Assembly: GCA_033220425.1 (NCBI GenBank) | Contig: CM065649.1 | Span: 3,038,001-3,102,000, forward strand | Origin: Lepraria neglecta | Lineage: Eukaryota; Ascomycota; Lecanoromycetes; Lecanorales; Stereocaulaceae | Reading direction: 5' to 3' | Length of the DNA stretch: 64,000 bases | Shown: positions 9,362 through 20,677 of the stretch, one piece after another | Layout of the letters: each line of letters begins with the position of its first letter | Numbering within the stretch: the first letter of the stretch is position 1 | The notes under the pieces: generated by a model | The model's database searches: none | Seen by the model: only the letters and a program-made list of their open reading frames with translations | What the model was told of the DNA's origin: nothing | Program-made: the position numbers and the translations under genes

Positions 9362-12300
9362 GAGGAGGATTAGAGAGCTCCTCCTAAGGTCTCTGACGAC
9401 CTTATATTCAACGTTGGCTCCGAGTAGTTCGATCTCCCCGGCGGGCTAGGAGCCCCCGAGAACTTCGACTGGTCTTCTCTTATCTCCGATAGAACTCTTA
9501 TAGATATTCCCTATAGTTCCCCGTAAGGTTCCTAAGAGGTTCCTAGGTATTCTCCGTTTCGTTATACCCTTTCTATTTAACTAGATAGAACTAATTTCTT
9601 CTATCTAGGATCCTCTTAACTTCGTACTCTATTTCTTCTTTAATATTATAATAAAACGTTTCTTAGAGAGGTATACTAGAGTCTACTAGCTCTAGAAGTA
9701 AGATATAGAATACCGGATATACCTTTGCGTTAGGTAGAAGTTAGAGTTTATAGGTAACTAGTCCTTTTATCCGTTTAATTAAGAATAGTCTAACCTTAAT
9801 ATAATCTAGTTTCTTACTTAGTCTTATTATCCTTATATTTTTTATTAGGAGGTATACTTTATCCCCCTCTTTTAGCTAAGGAATATTCTTTCTTTTCTTA
9901 TTAACTTATTCCTTTAACTTACTATTAAAGCTCTTAATAGACCTTTATATATCCCGGTATAAATTCTTTAGCTCCTCTATCTTAACTAAGGCTTTTTCTA
10001 TATTAGGTCCTTCTCTAGGTTATAGAAACGTATTCGTATTCTTTCTATAGTTAGTAAAGAATAGGGTCAGGCCCGTTATATCTAACCTCTTATTATTATA
10101 CGCTAGTTATACTATTAGAAGTAGTAAAACCTAGTTATCTTATTTCTAGTTTATATAGTATCTTAGGTATACTTCTATTATTTAATTTATACGTTCCGTT
10201 TATCTATTAGTCTATAGATAATATACTATTAATATCCGAAGTTTAGTTCTAATTACTACTATTAGTATTCTCTAGTAGTTAGAAGTAAATAACTTATCTC
10301 TATTAGATATTATTGACTTAGGTATACTATAATCCCTTATCAACTTGTCGAGTAGTATAAAGGCTAGTTAATTTACTTTATAGATTTCCTTGAATAGTAT
10401 TATAATCGTATACTTCGTTAGTTTATCTATAATAACTATAATTGAGTCGAAGGTATCCTATATAGCCGGATCTCTTAAAGGTAGTAGTTTGACTATAAAG
10501 TCCATTATAATATTATCCTATAGTAATTCCGGTATAGGAGCAAATTGTATTTATCCGTACTTGGTATATTATACCGCTTTATTCTGCTAGTACTAGATAT
10601 ATCCCTTAATATATTATTTAACACGTACCCGAAGTTTCGGCGCTACGTATCCTCGTCCTAGGAGTTCTATTATCTTAGAGACTCCCGGATAACCTTATAA
10701 TAGGTTATTATAGTAATCCCTAATTACTTCTTCAACGTATATATTAGGCAAGTAGGTCTTATCCTAGTATCTAAGTAATACTAAATCCTACTAATCCTTT
10801 CGTAAGTTTATTACGAATATATTATTATTATAGGCCTTTACGATCCTATTAGTTATATTAGGTCCTAATATACGAAGGGTCGCTACTAATACCTGGTATA
10901 GTACTAGCGATCCGTTCGCTTCTTTCTTTAGGATTAATTATTCCGTAATATTCTTTTCTTCTATATAGTCTAACCGTCTACTAAGGGCGTCTACCTAACT
11001 ATTATCTTTTCCTAGGGTATAGGTTATCTTAAATTTATACTAACCTAGTAGTTCTAACTATCGAACTTATCTCCGGTTTAACTCTTTCGTTATTATAAAG
11101 TTAAGTAGGTTCTTATAATCCGTAAAGATAGTTAGATCTAAGTAGCTTTCTATATATACTCGCTAGTTCTAAAGTATATAAACTACGGTAAGTAGTTCTT
11201 TATTATATATATTATAATTCTATTCTACTACTAATATCTTCCTTAAATAGTAGGTAACTAGATACTACTTTTAGTCTTTTATTTAATATAGGTATACTCT
11301 AATTATAAGATCCGATATATCTGTTTTAATATAAGCTAACTCGTTTATCCAAAAGGTATAGAGTACTAGTAGATCTATATATACTTTCTTTAGTATATCG
11401 AATAACTTCTATTAGTATTTTCCCTATATAAATCTAATATCCTTCCTTATAATATCTATTAGAGGTAGTACTTTCTTTAAGTAGCCTTTAATAAACTCCC
11501 TATTAAAGTTAGTAAACCCTAAAAAGCTTTGTACTACTTTAACGTCCTATAGTATAGGCTATTCGGCTATAGCCCTAATCTTCTCTAGGCTTATACTAAT
11601 ACCTCTTATACTAACTATAAACCCTAGGAATTCTACTAATTCCTTATAGAATTCGTACTTTTCTAGTTTAAGAAGAAGTTTTACTTATAATAGGTATCCG
11701 AGGATATCCTATATATACTCTATATATTCTTTCTTATTCTTAGAATAGATTAGTATATTATTAAGATACGCTATCGCTATTTAATCTAAGTATACTCGTA
11801 TAATATTATTAATAAGTACTTAGTAGGTTACTAGTACGTTAGTAAGTCTAAACGGTATTACTAGGTACTTATAATAGCTATATCTTGTTCGGAAGGCAGT
11901 TTTCTATTCTTCGCCTTCTTTTACCCGAATTAGATTATATACGCCTCTAAGATCCAGTTTAGTAAATATCTTTGCTTTTCCGAGCCGATCCTATAGCTCC
12001 CCTATATTTAGTAATAGATATCTATTTTTGATAGTAATATCGTTTAACTTTCGATAGTTAATATATAGTCTTAAGCTTCTATCCTTCTTTAGTATAAAGA
12101 GGATAGGATAATCTACTAGTAATTTAGATTCCCGAATAAATCCCTTTTTGAGGTTCTCTTTAATATACCTGCGAAGTACTTTAAGTTCCTTTTCTAATAA
12201 TACGTAAATAGATCTAAATATTAGTTATTTACTAGGTTCGAGTTCGATCTTATAATTCTATAGCTAATACTTAGGTAATACTTCTATATTTATCTCTTCC

Positions 12301-14148
12301 TTGAATAAGTACGTCTACTTACTATATTCCTAAAGGATAGAAGGTATATTAGTTCCTCTTCTAACTCTTACTTTATTATCCTACTAACCTTTACTAGTAA
12401 CTATAGAGTCGGACTACCTTTTAGTACCGTCCTTATACGAAGCTAAGGTAATATATACCTCGACCGGTCTTCGGTTCAACTTCTTATCTACTATTAAACG
12501 CTACTAATATATAGGTATAATCCTAGTAATATTACCGGATTAATCTATCTTGAGTACTCCTCGAGCCTAATCGATTATTAGGTTATACTTCTTTAACCAA
12601 GGTATCCCTAAAATTATATAATAGATAGCTATCCTAATAACGTTAAAGGTAATCTCCTTATAGTAGCGCTGAATTATAATAGGTAACGAAAGTATCTCTT
12701 TATCTACCTTTCCTATTAATAGTATAAACCCGTTAGCTATCTAAAGGTTATACTATTATAACTTCTTTCGAGTTAGTATTCTAGTTATTTATACTAGATC
12801 TCGTGAAACGAAGTTCCTAGTAGCTCTAGAGTCTATTATCGCAACAGTCCGCTATCCGTTAACGATTACTAGTATTTTTATATATATATCGTATTACGCG
12901 GAATATAGATACTACTTGGGAGTTAATATATTAATCTCCTCGTGGCTACCCCTACCGCGAGGGATTACTCTTTTCCCTATAGAAGTCCCGCTATAGATTC
13001 TATCTACTTCTATAGTAGGAGTAGGAATCCTGCTTCGGATTTTGCTTATATATATTCTATATAGTTATTGTATAAATAGGCGTACTATTCCTTAAGGTAG
13101 TATTTCTCCGTATACGGGTGGTATATTATTTCTTTCTTGATTCTTTCTAACTAGCCTATATTATTTCCTAGGAAGAACTAATAAAGTCTTTTCGTTGCGA
13201 GGTACTATAGGTATTCGTTCTCTTTATAGTTATAGTAAAAGTCTTACCTATAATAAGGTTTCTTTACTAGCCCTTTCCTATAGCTCCTTGGCGTCCCGTA
13301 CTATATATAATAAAGCGTAGTATATTCTTCCTACGTTATATTCTTGTGTCCCCGATAGTTCCGATCGAGTCGATAGTCTTGATTATCGTCGTCCTATTAT
13401 AGTTCCTTAGAGTTTCCTTTTTCCTTAGATATAGTAGATCTAGGTATTAATTCCCTTAATAGTCGTATATCTTCCTACTTAGCTTCTGATATACTAAGGG
13501 CTTCTTCCTATTCTAGGTTAATTATTTCGTTATCCTAATCCTACTCGGATTCTTCTTCTTAAGTATTACTACTATCTCTAATACTTAGATTCTCTTCTTA
13601 TTAATTCCTGATATAAGGGTTAGATTCGTTTATGAATTCGTCCTCCTTATTTAATTCCTCGTCGAGTTCGTCTTATATTATCCTATTATACTAAGAGTTA
13701 ATATCTCCTTCGACTTCTTCTCGTATTAGTAGTTCTTCCTTAGATATACTATCTATATCGTCCTAGGTATATACTCTTTCTAGTATATTTAGCTATAGTC
13801 GATATACTATATTTTTCGACTTGTAGTCTCTAGCGAAGTAGCCCGGTTTACTATAGCTATAATACGTAAGTATTTTCTTGCCCCCTTACTGCTTCTTGCC
13901 CCTAGGCGGCCCTTTAAAAGGCCTTTTGCCCTTTTTCTCCGTGAAATCCAGTTCTATAGGCGTATATCCGTAGGGGTCGCGTTCTCTATATCCTAGGCGG
14001 TAGCTCTTCGATTTAGTAAAAAAGCTTGAGCGTTCTATTTCGCTAACTCCTCCGTCGTACCTCTTCTCTATAGTTCTTTTAAATAGCTTATTATTAATTT
14101 TAATTACTTCTTTAATAAGTTTGTCTAGAGTATCGATTATAATCCCTA

Positions 14149-14952
14149 TATCTGCAAATTATTTCTGCCTCGGCAAATATTAGCTTCCGCGGATAGCGCC
14201 CGGAGCTTCTAGGGGTGCCCCCGCTGCCTCAGCGCAACGCGCAATACTCCGAGGTAGTAGAGATAGCTCTAAGACAGCCCGAGTAGCCAAGCTTCGGCGC
14301 CAAGCGTCTAGAAGCTTAACCCCGAAAGCCGTGATGTTCTATAATCGGCGGCAGCGCTCGGGAGCCTCACCCCCCAGCAGCGCCATGTCGCAGCCTTAAT
14401 ATCTACTCAGATTCGGGCGATTCGGCTAAAGTTCTCGCGGGGGGGTGCGCGCCTGTGCAGGTTCTACAGCATATATTATCGGCGTAAATCTATGCGTATT
14501 CGGTGGACTTGCGCATTTGCGCTGATTGCGCTAACGTTTGTGGCGCTCGTTAGGGGGCTGCTAAGGCCTTAGCTTTGTTGATATCTGGGCGCTAGACGCG
14601 CTACTTCTGGGCGCGTTATTTGGGGCGTTGCTAGACGCGTTGCTGGGCGCGTTCCTAGCGCCCGTAGCCCCAAAACTTCAATATTTCAACGCTGCGCAGT
14701 CGAATAACTCGCGCAATATGGCATCTACGGTGCCTTGATTCAGACTGATTTATCGCATAACCTTTGCGCGGGTGGCCTCCAAATTTGGGGCCCAACGGAA
14801 TCGATTTAGGGCTGCCTCTTGCTGCCTCGTGACTGCCTCGGGGTGCCTCGGTAGCCCCTAGAGGCGCTCCTGAGCTAGCTTTCTAGTACACCCCGCTTAT
14901 AGCCCCGGAGGCTACTAAGTCACCCCCGAGGTAGAAATATAATTCGCAGATA
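14149..14952. mobile_element. MITE-2a, inverted-repeat element
   Basis: An 804-bp GC-richer insertion in Gypsy-2 gag with terminal inverted repeats TATCTGCRAATTAT followed by a TTCTGCCTCGG-like box, and a probable TA target duplication (14,147-14,148 and 14,953-14,954). The uninterrupted gag site is visible near 1,500-1,530. A second copy spans 19,942-32,271. It has no coding capacity that I can see. The interior holds clusters of GCGC-rich direct repeats (about 14,600-14,660). Confidence 0.85.
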
Positions 14953-15525
14953 TAACCTTATAAGTTCGTCTTTAATATTATCCTTAAGACCTCTTCGGTA
15001 TATAGTTATTAATACGTTATCGTTCTAGTTAGTCTTTACTATATATTACTAAAATTAAGTCGAGTACTCTAATATAGATTTCTTCTAGGTTATATACTAG
15101 ATAGTCCTTATCGCTATATTAACTTTACTAGACGGACCGAATATATAGCGGATTTCGAGTCTAAATATAGCTATACTCTCTATCTATACTTTGATTTCGC
15201 CGTCCTCGTTATTATCCTCTATATACTTCTTTAGGAACGAGTTAGCCTACTTTTAGGCTCTCCTACGTAGGTAAGTAATAGTAAAGGTAGAATATCGTTA
15301 TATAGATATAAGGTCTCCTTAGAACTTCAAATATAGTAATATCTATAATAGCTATCCCTCGAGCTTATCTCTCTCTCTATAGTATAAGTCGGGCTAGGCT
15401 ATCTTAATATACCTACTAAGTCCTTCGTTAATAGTTAGGCGTTGTTATCTACTCTCTCCTAAGGAGCTTGGGGTAGGTACCCTAGGGTCTCTTAGTATAG
15501 TACTTATCCTTAAGGGTACTTAAAG

Positions 15526-15942
15526 TATTACGAACCGTATTACGTATCGACGATCGTATATAGATTGATTCTTACTAGGATAGGAGTATATAGAGCAAGA
15601 TTATAAAGTAGGCTTCAAGTAATACTAAGCGGGTCTAGTATATAATTAGATAATATATATATTTAGTACCTAGCCTAAGAGATCTATTATATATAGTAAA
15701 TACTAGATATAAATAGAAGATTAAGCACGATACTCTAAGTAGTAAGTAAGTACTCCTATATATAGTAATAGGAAATCCTACCAAGCCCTTTATAGGCGCC
15801 TTGGTCACGTTGCGCCTATTACTCCTATTACTTATAGTCGCTATAGTCGCCCTAAGCCTATTGCGCCTATCGCTTTAGTTCCCTATCCTATCCCGAGTCC
15901 TTGTCCTCCGCGACTATCCTATTAGAACTACCGGTTCTAATA
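15526..15942 (-). repeat. Gypsy-2 copy A 5' LTR (U3 type b)
   Basis: A 417-bp LTR matching 2,897-3,314 along its length. The base after it starts GAGATCTAG, the interrupted protease region of plus-strand Gypsy-2 copy C. Confidence 0.85.
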
Positions 15943-18899
15943 GAGATCTAGTATAAATAACTAGAATACTAACTTAAAAGAAGTTATAGTAGTATAATCT
16001 TTAGATAGCTAATAGGTTAATACTATTAATAGAAAAGGTAGACGAAGAGATACTTTTATTACCTATTATAATCTAGCGCTACTATAAGGAGATTACCTTT
16101 AATATTATTAGGATAGCTACCTATTATATAATTTTAGAAATATCTTAGTTAAAGAAGTATAACCTAATAATCGATTAGGCTCGAGGAGTACTCAAGATAG
16201 ATTAATCCGGCAATATTACTAGGATTATATCTATATATTAGTAGCGTTTAATAGTAGATAAGAAGTTGAACCGAAGACCGGTCGAGGTATATATTACCTT
16301 AGCTTCGTATAAGGACGGTACTAAAAGGTAGTCTAACTCTATAGTTACTAGTAAAGGTTAGTAGAATAACGAAGTAGGAGTAATAAGAGGAACTAATATA
16401 CTCTCTATCCCTTAGGAATATAGTAAGTAGATATATTTATTTAAGGAAGAGACGAATATAGAAGTATTACCTAGATACTAGCTATAGGATTATAAGATCG
16501 AACTCGAACCTAGTAAATAGCTAATATTTAGACCTATTTATATATTATTAGAAAAGGAACTTAAGGTACTTTATAGGTATATTAACAAGAATCTTAAAAG
16601 GGATTTATTTAGGAATCTAAATTACTAGTAGGTTACCTAATCCTCTTTATACTAAAGAAGGATAGAAGCTTACGACTATATATTAACTATTAAAAATTAA
16701 ATAATACTATAATCAAGAATAGATACCCTTTACCTAATATTAGCGAGCTATAGAATTAGCTTAGGAAAGTAAAGATATTTACTAAATTAGATCTTAGAGG
16801 TATATAATCTAATTTAGATAAAGGAAGGCGAGGAATAGAAAACTACCTTTAGAACAAGATATAGCTACTATAAATATCTAGTACTACTATTTAGACTTAC
16901 TAACGTACTAGTAACCTACTAAGTACTTATTAATAATATTATATAAGTATACTTAGATCGAATAGCGATAGCGTACTTTACTAATTTATTCTAAGAATAA
17001 GGAAGAATACGTTTTTTATATATAGGATATCCTCGGATATCTATTATAAGCAAAACTTCTCCTAAAACTAGAAAAGTACGAATTTTATCGATAGTCGGTA
17101 GAATTTCTAGGATTTATAGTTAGTATAAAAGGTATTAGTATAAGCCCTGAAAAGATTAAGGCTATAGCTAAATAGCCTATACTATAGGACGTTAAAGTAG
17201 TATAGAGTTTCTTAGGATTTACTAACTTTAATAGGGAGTTTATTAAAGGCTACTTAAAGAAAGTACTACCTCTAATAGATATTATAAAGAAGGATATTAG
17301 ATTTATATAGGGAAAAGACTAATAGAAATTATTCGATATATTAAAAAAAGTATATATAGATCTACTAGTACTCTATACCTTTCAGGCTAACGAACCGGCC
17401 TATATCGAAATAGATACCTCGGATCTTGTAATCGGAGTATACCTATATCGTCGGCAAAATCGAACGTGGCCCGAACGTGGCCCCAGACGCCCGGCGGGCG
17501 CCCGGGGCCGCTCGGGCGCCTCACCCAGAAACCGATCCGACGTGCGTCCAGGGCCACGCCAATCACGGCTAAGGGCGCCCCGTGCAAGCCCCGGGCCAAC
17601 TTTTAATTAGTAAAAGATAGCGTCGGAAACCCCCTGACTAGTCTTGCAGCTACCCTTGGCTAGTCTCGCAGCCACCCTTGGCAAGCCCCCACGGGGCGCA
17701 CACTGCTGTACCCTCGTACCGCTGTCGCGCACTACTGTCGCGCACTGCTATCGCGTACTACTGTCGCACACCGCTGTTGCAACGCAGTCGCACCATCTGC
17801 GCACATCACCCCCGCGAGGAAATCGCCCGAATCGATCGATTCTAGCATCGCGTTGGGGCTAACCCTCGGGGTTGCTCCAGAGCGGGGTTCCCGAGTGCTC
17901 CGGTCGATCATTGAACATCAAAAAAAAATCATATAGGGCTAAAAACACGTGACTTGGCCCGAGGGGCGCCCGGGGCGCCTAGGGCCCCCGAAGTAGCTCG
18001 CGCTTTGGCCTAGGGCTGCTGGGGCCGGGTTCGAATTTGCCGACGATTAAATGAAAGACTAAAAGTAGTATCTAGTTACCTACTATTCAAGGAAGATATT
18101 AGTAGTAGAATAGAACTATAATATATACGACAAGGAACTACTTGCCGTAGTTTATATACTTTAGAACTAGCGAGTATATATAGAGAGCTACTCGGATCTA
18201 ACTATCTTTACGGATTATAAGAACCTTCTTAACTTTATAATAACGAAAGAGTTAAATAGAAGATAGGTTCGATAGTTAGAAATATTAGATTAATATAAAT
18301 TCAAGATAACCTATACTCTAGAGAAGGATAATAGTCGAGCGGATAGCCTTAGTAGGCGATTAGACTATATAGAAAAGAAGAATATTATAGAGCGACCAAT
18401 CCTAAAGAAAGAAGCGGACGGATTATTAGTACTATACTAGATACTAGCTATAATCCTTCGTATATTAGGACCTAATACGACTAATAGAATCGTAAAGGCC
18501 TATAATAATAATATATTCGCAACAACTCTAAGGAAGGATCTAGCCACGTAGGATACCTTCGATTCAATTATAGTTATTATAGATAAACTAACGAAATATA
18601 CTATTATAGTACCATTCAAGGAAATCTACAAAGTAGATCAATTAGCCTTTATACTACTCGATAGGCTAATTAGGGACTATAGTATACTAAAGTCAATTAC
18701 GTTAGATAGAGATAAGCTCTTTATATCGAATTACTAGAAGATACTTATTAGAGTAATTAGAACGAAACTAAGAATATTAATAGTATACTATCTATAAATA
18801 GATAGATAAACGGAATATACGAACCAAATAATAGAAGTATACCTTAGATACTATATTAACTAGAAATAAAATAACTAGATATCGCTACTTCTAATAGTA
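15943..18899 (+). mobile_element. Gypsy-2 copy C, pol fragment
   Basis: A plus-strand fossil piece of Gypsy-2 covering protease (from about 15,960), reverse transcriptase (about 16,500-17,000), RNase H (about 17,120-18,310, interrupted by MITE-1b) and integrase (about 18,400-18,890). The left end is cut by the insertion of Gypsy-2 copy A (GAGAT target duplication at 15,943) and the right end by a Helitron. The 5' part would lie left of the window; the 3' part was not found. Confidence 0.8.
17449..18045. mobile_element. MITE-1b, GC-rich inverted-repeat element
   Basis: A 597-bp second copy of MITE-1, same terminal repeats, target duplication AT (17,447-17,448 and 18,046-18,047). The empty site is at about 39,352-39,362 in Gypsy-2 copy E. 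It is nearly identical to MITE-1a except for a 24-bp internal tandem duplication (about 17,640-17,685) and scattered TG-to-TA changes. Confidence 0.9.
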
Positions 18900-19922
18900 T
18901 CTTTCTTCTAATAATAGAATATCGCGACTTTCGGAGGTATTCCGCACTTGTAGCCAATTAGAATAGCCCTATACTTCTCCCCCCTGATAGTACGCTTTTC
19001 GGCCTAGCGCCTTCAACTACCAAAAGTTGAATTCGTAATCACAACTTCTTCGCAGTAGTTCCCCGCGCTATATACGTTATATAATATCGAGATAATCTCA
19101 CAAGTTTTGGAACCAAGTATACGCTTTCCAATACCGTCAAATTTTTCAAAATCGGTCTATTTACACGAAAGTTATGACTAAAAGAAGCGTTTTCGCCATG
19201 TTTTTCAGGCAGCCCAAGCTTAGTAGCAAACGCCAAACATTGAGCTTAACTCCCCCGGACCCTGGAACATCAAAAGTTGAGCATACTGCGCACTTCTTCC
19301 CCGCGCCATATACGTTATATAATATCGTTATAATTTTATGAGTTTTGGAACCAAGTATACGCTTTCCATCGCCGTCCAAATTTTCAAAATCGGTCCACTT
19401 CCGCAAAAGTTATGACCAAAAGAAGCGTTTTCGCCATGTTTTTGCGGGCAGCCTAAGCTTAGTAGCAAATGCCAAGCATTAAGCTTGGCCCCCCGGACCC
19501 TAGAACATCAAAAGTTGAATGCGCACCGCAACTTCTTCGCAGCAATGCCCCGTGCCATATACGTCATATGATATCGAGATAATTTCATGAGTCTTAGAAC
19601 CAAGCATGCGCTTTCTAATACCGTTCGAATTTTCAAATTCGGCTAAGATTTGGCTAAGGAAAGCTCAAAAAACATGTTTTTGCCTGCGGAGTTCCCTAAA
19701 GCTACCCCCGCAGCCGCCCCCGCAGCCGCCCCCGAAGTACTAATATACTAAATCCTAATAGCTTTTGCCCTATTAGGATTAGGGCTTAGCTTTATATATA
19801 TAAAATATACTATAAATATAGAAGTTTCTAACCCCGATTAAATTTTTTTTAATAGAGTATAAAATAAGCGATATATAGTCATTTTACGGTAATCTTCTGT
19901 GAAGATTACGGGCACTTACTTG
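18900..19922 (+). mobile_element. Non-autonomous Helitron a
   Basis: A 1,023-bp element starting TCTTTCTTC and ending CACTTACTTG, inserted between A (18,899) and T (19,923) in Gypsy-2 integrase with no target duplication. A 9-bp-stem hairpin (19,889-19,909) lies 13 bases before the 3' end. TC start, A/T insertion and subterminal hairpin are Helitron hallmarks; the CTTG end departs from the usual CTRR. The interior has repeats of about 240 bp. Its 5' quarter differs from copies b and c. There are no Rep/helicase remnants. Confidence 0.83.
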
Positions 19923-20180
19923 TAGTATATTATATATATATTATCTACGAATTATATTTCTGCCTCGGGGGTGCCTTAGTAGCCTCCGGGGCTATGAGCG
20001 GGGTGTGCTAGAAAGCTAGCTTAGGAGCGCCTCTAGGGGCTACTAAGGCCCCCGAGGCAGTCACGAGGCACCAAGAGGCAGCCCCCAATCGATTCTAATT
20101 GGCCCTAAATTTCAAGGCTAGCTATATAAGGGTTATATAACAAACTATCCTAAATTAGAGGCCCGTAGATACTATACTAC

Positions 20181-20677
20181 TGTTACGAACCGTGCGTCTA
20201 GGTATCGTATTTATAGATTGATTCTCAATAGGGATGGAGGTGTAACTAATAAGAGGTAAAGTAGGCTTCAATTAATACTAAGCGGGTCTAGTATATAATT
20301 AGATAATATATATTTAGTGCCTAGCTTAAGAGATCTATCGTATATAGTAAATAATAAATAGGAAGTTAAGCACGACGCTCTAAGTAGTAAGCGGTACTCT
20401 ATATATATAGATATACGAAACTCCGCCAAGCCTTTTATAATCGCTTTGATTGTACTACGCTTATTACGCTTATCTCTTATAATCGCTTTGATTGTACTAC
20501 GCTTATTACGCTTATCTCTTATAATCGCTTTGATTGTACTACGCTTATTACGCTTATCGCTTAACACGCCAAGCCTTTAGGGTCTTATCCGAGTCGGGTA
20601 TAGTTCTATCCGACTTATACTATAATAGGTACTACGCTATAAGGGCGCATCTCTAGTTATAGCTCCTGATCTTAATA
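20181..20677 (-). repeat. Gypsy-2 copy D 3' LTR (U3 type c, expanded)
   Basis: A 497-bp LTR paired with the 413-bp LTR at 31,338-31,750. The 84-bp excess is two extra 42-bp units (20,435-20,560). Confidence 0.87.
20435..20560 (-). repeat. 42-bp tandem triplication in LTR
   Basis: Three adjacent near-identical 42-bp units beginning TTATAATCGCTTTGATTG at 20,435, 20,477 and 20,519. The partner LTR has one unit, so the expansion arose after insertion of this copy. It explains an open stretch with repeated residues on the minus strand that is not a gene. Confidence 0.9.

Larger units (their letters stand above)
2897..15942 (-). mobile_element. Gypsy-2 copy A (chromovirus, LTR retrotransposon, nested)
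   Basis: Minus-strand Ty3/Gypsy element with LTRs at 2,897-3,314 and 15,526-15,942. Without the nested Gypsy-1 and MITE-2 it measures about 6.6 kb. Recognisable parts from right to left: gag (about 13,000-15,500, zinc knuckle near 13,830-13,880), protease (about 12,600-12,860), reverse transcriptase (about 11,800-12,200), RNase H and integrase (about 10,000-11,400), and a chromodomain with the YLVK and TWEPL hallmarks (about 9,500-9,640). A polypurine tract precedes the 3' LTR (minus strand, 3,315-3,335). The right flank GAGAT continues into Gypsy-2 copy C. Dozens of RIP-type breaks; LTR divergence cannot be used as a clock. Confidence 0.85.

Noticed and set aside
20268-20567. Minus-strand frame with repeated RDKRNKRSTIKAI units
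   Set aside because: The repeat is the 42-bp tandem triplication of an LTR (42 is divisible by three, so the frame stays open). Not a gene.
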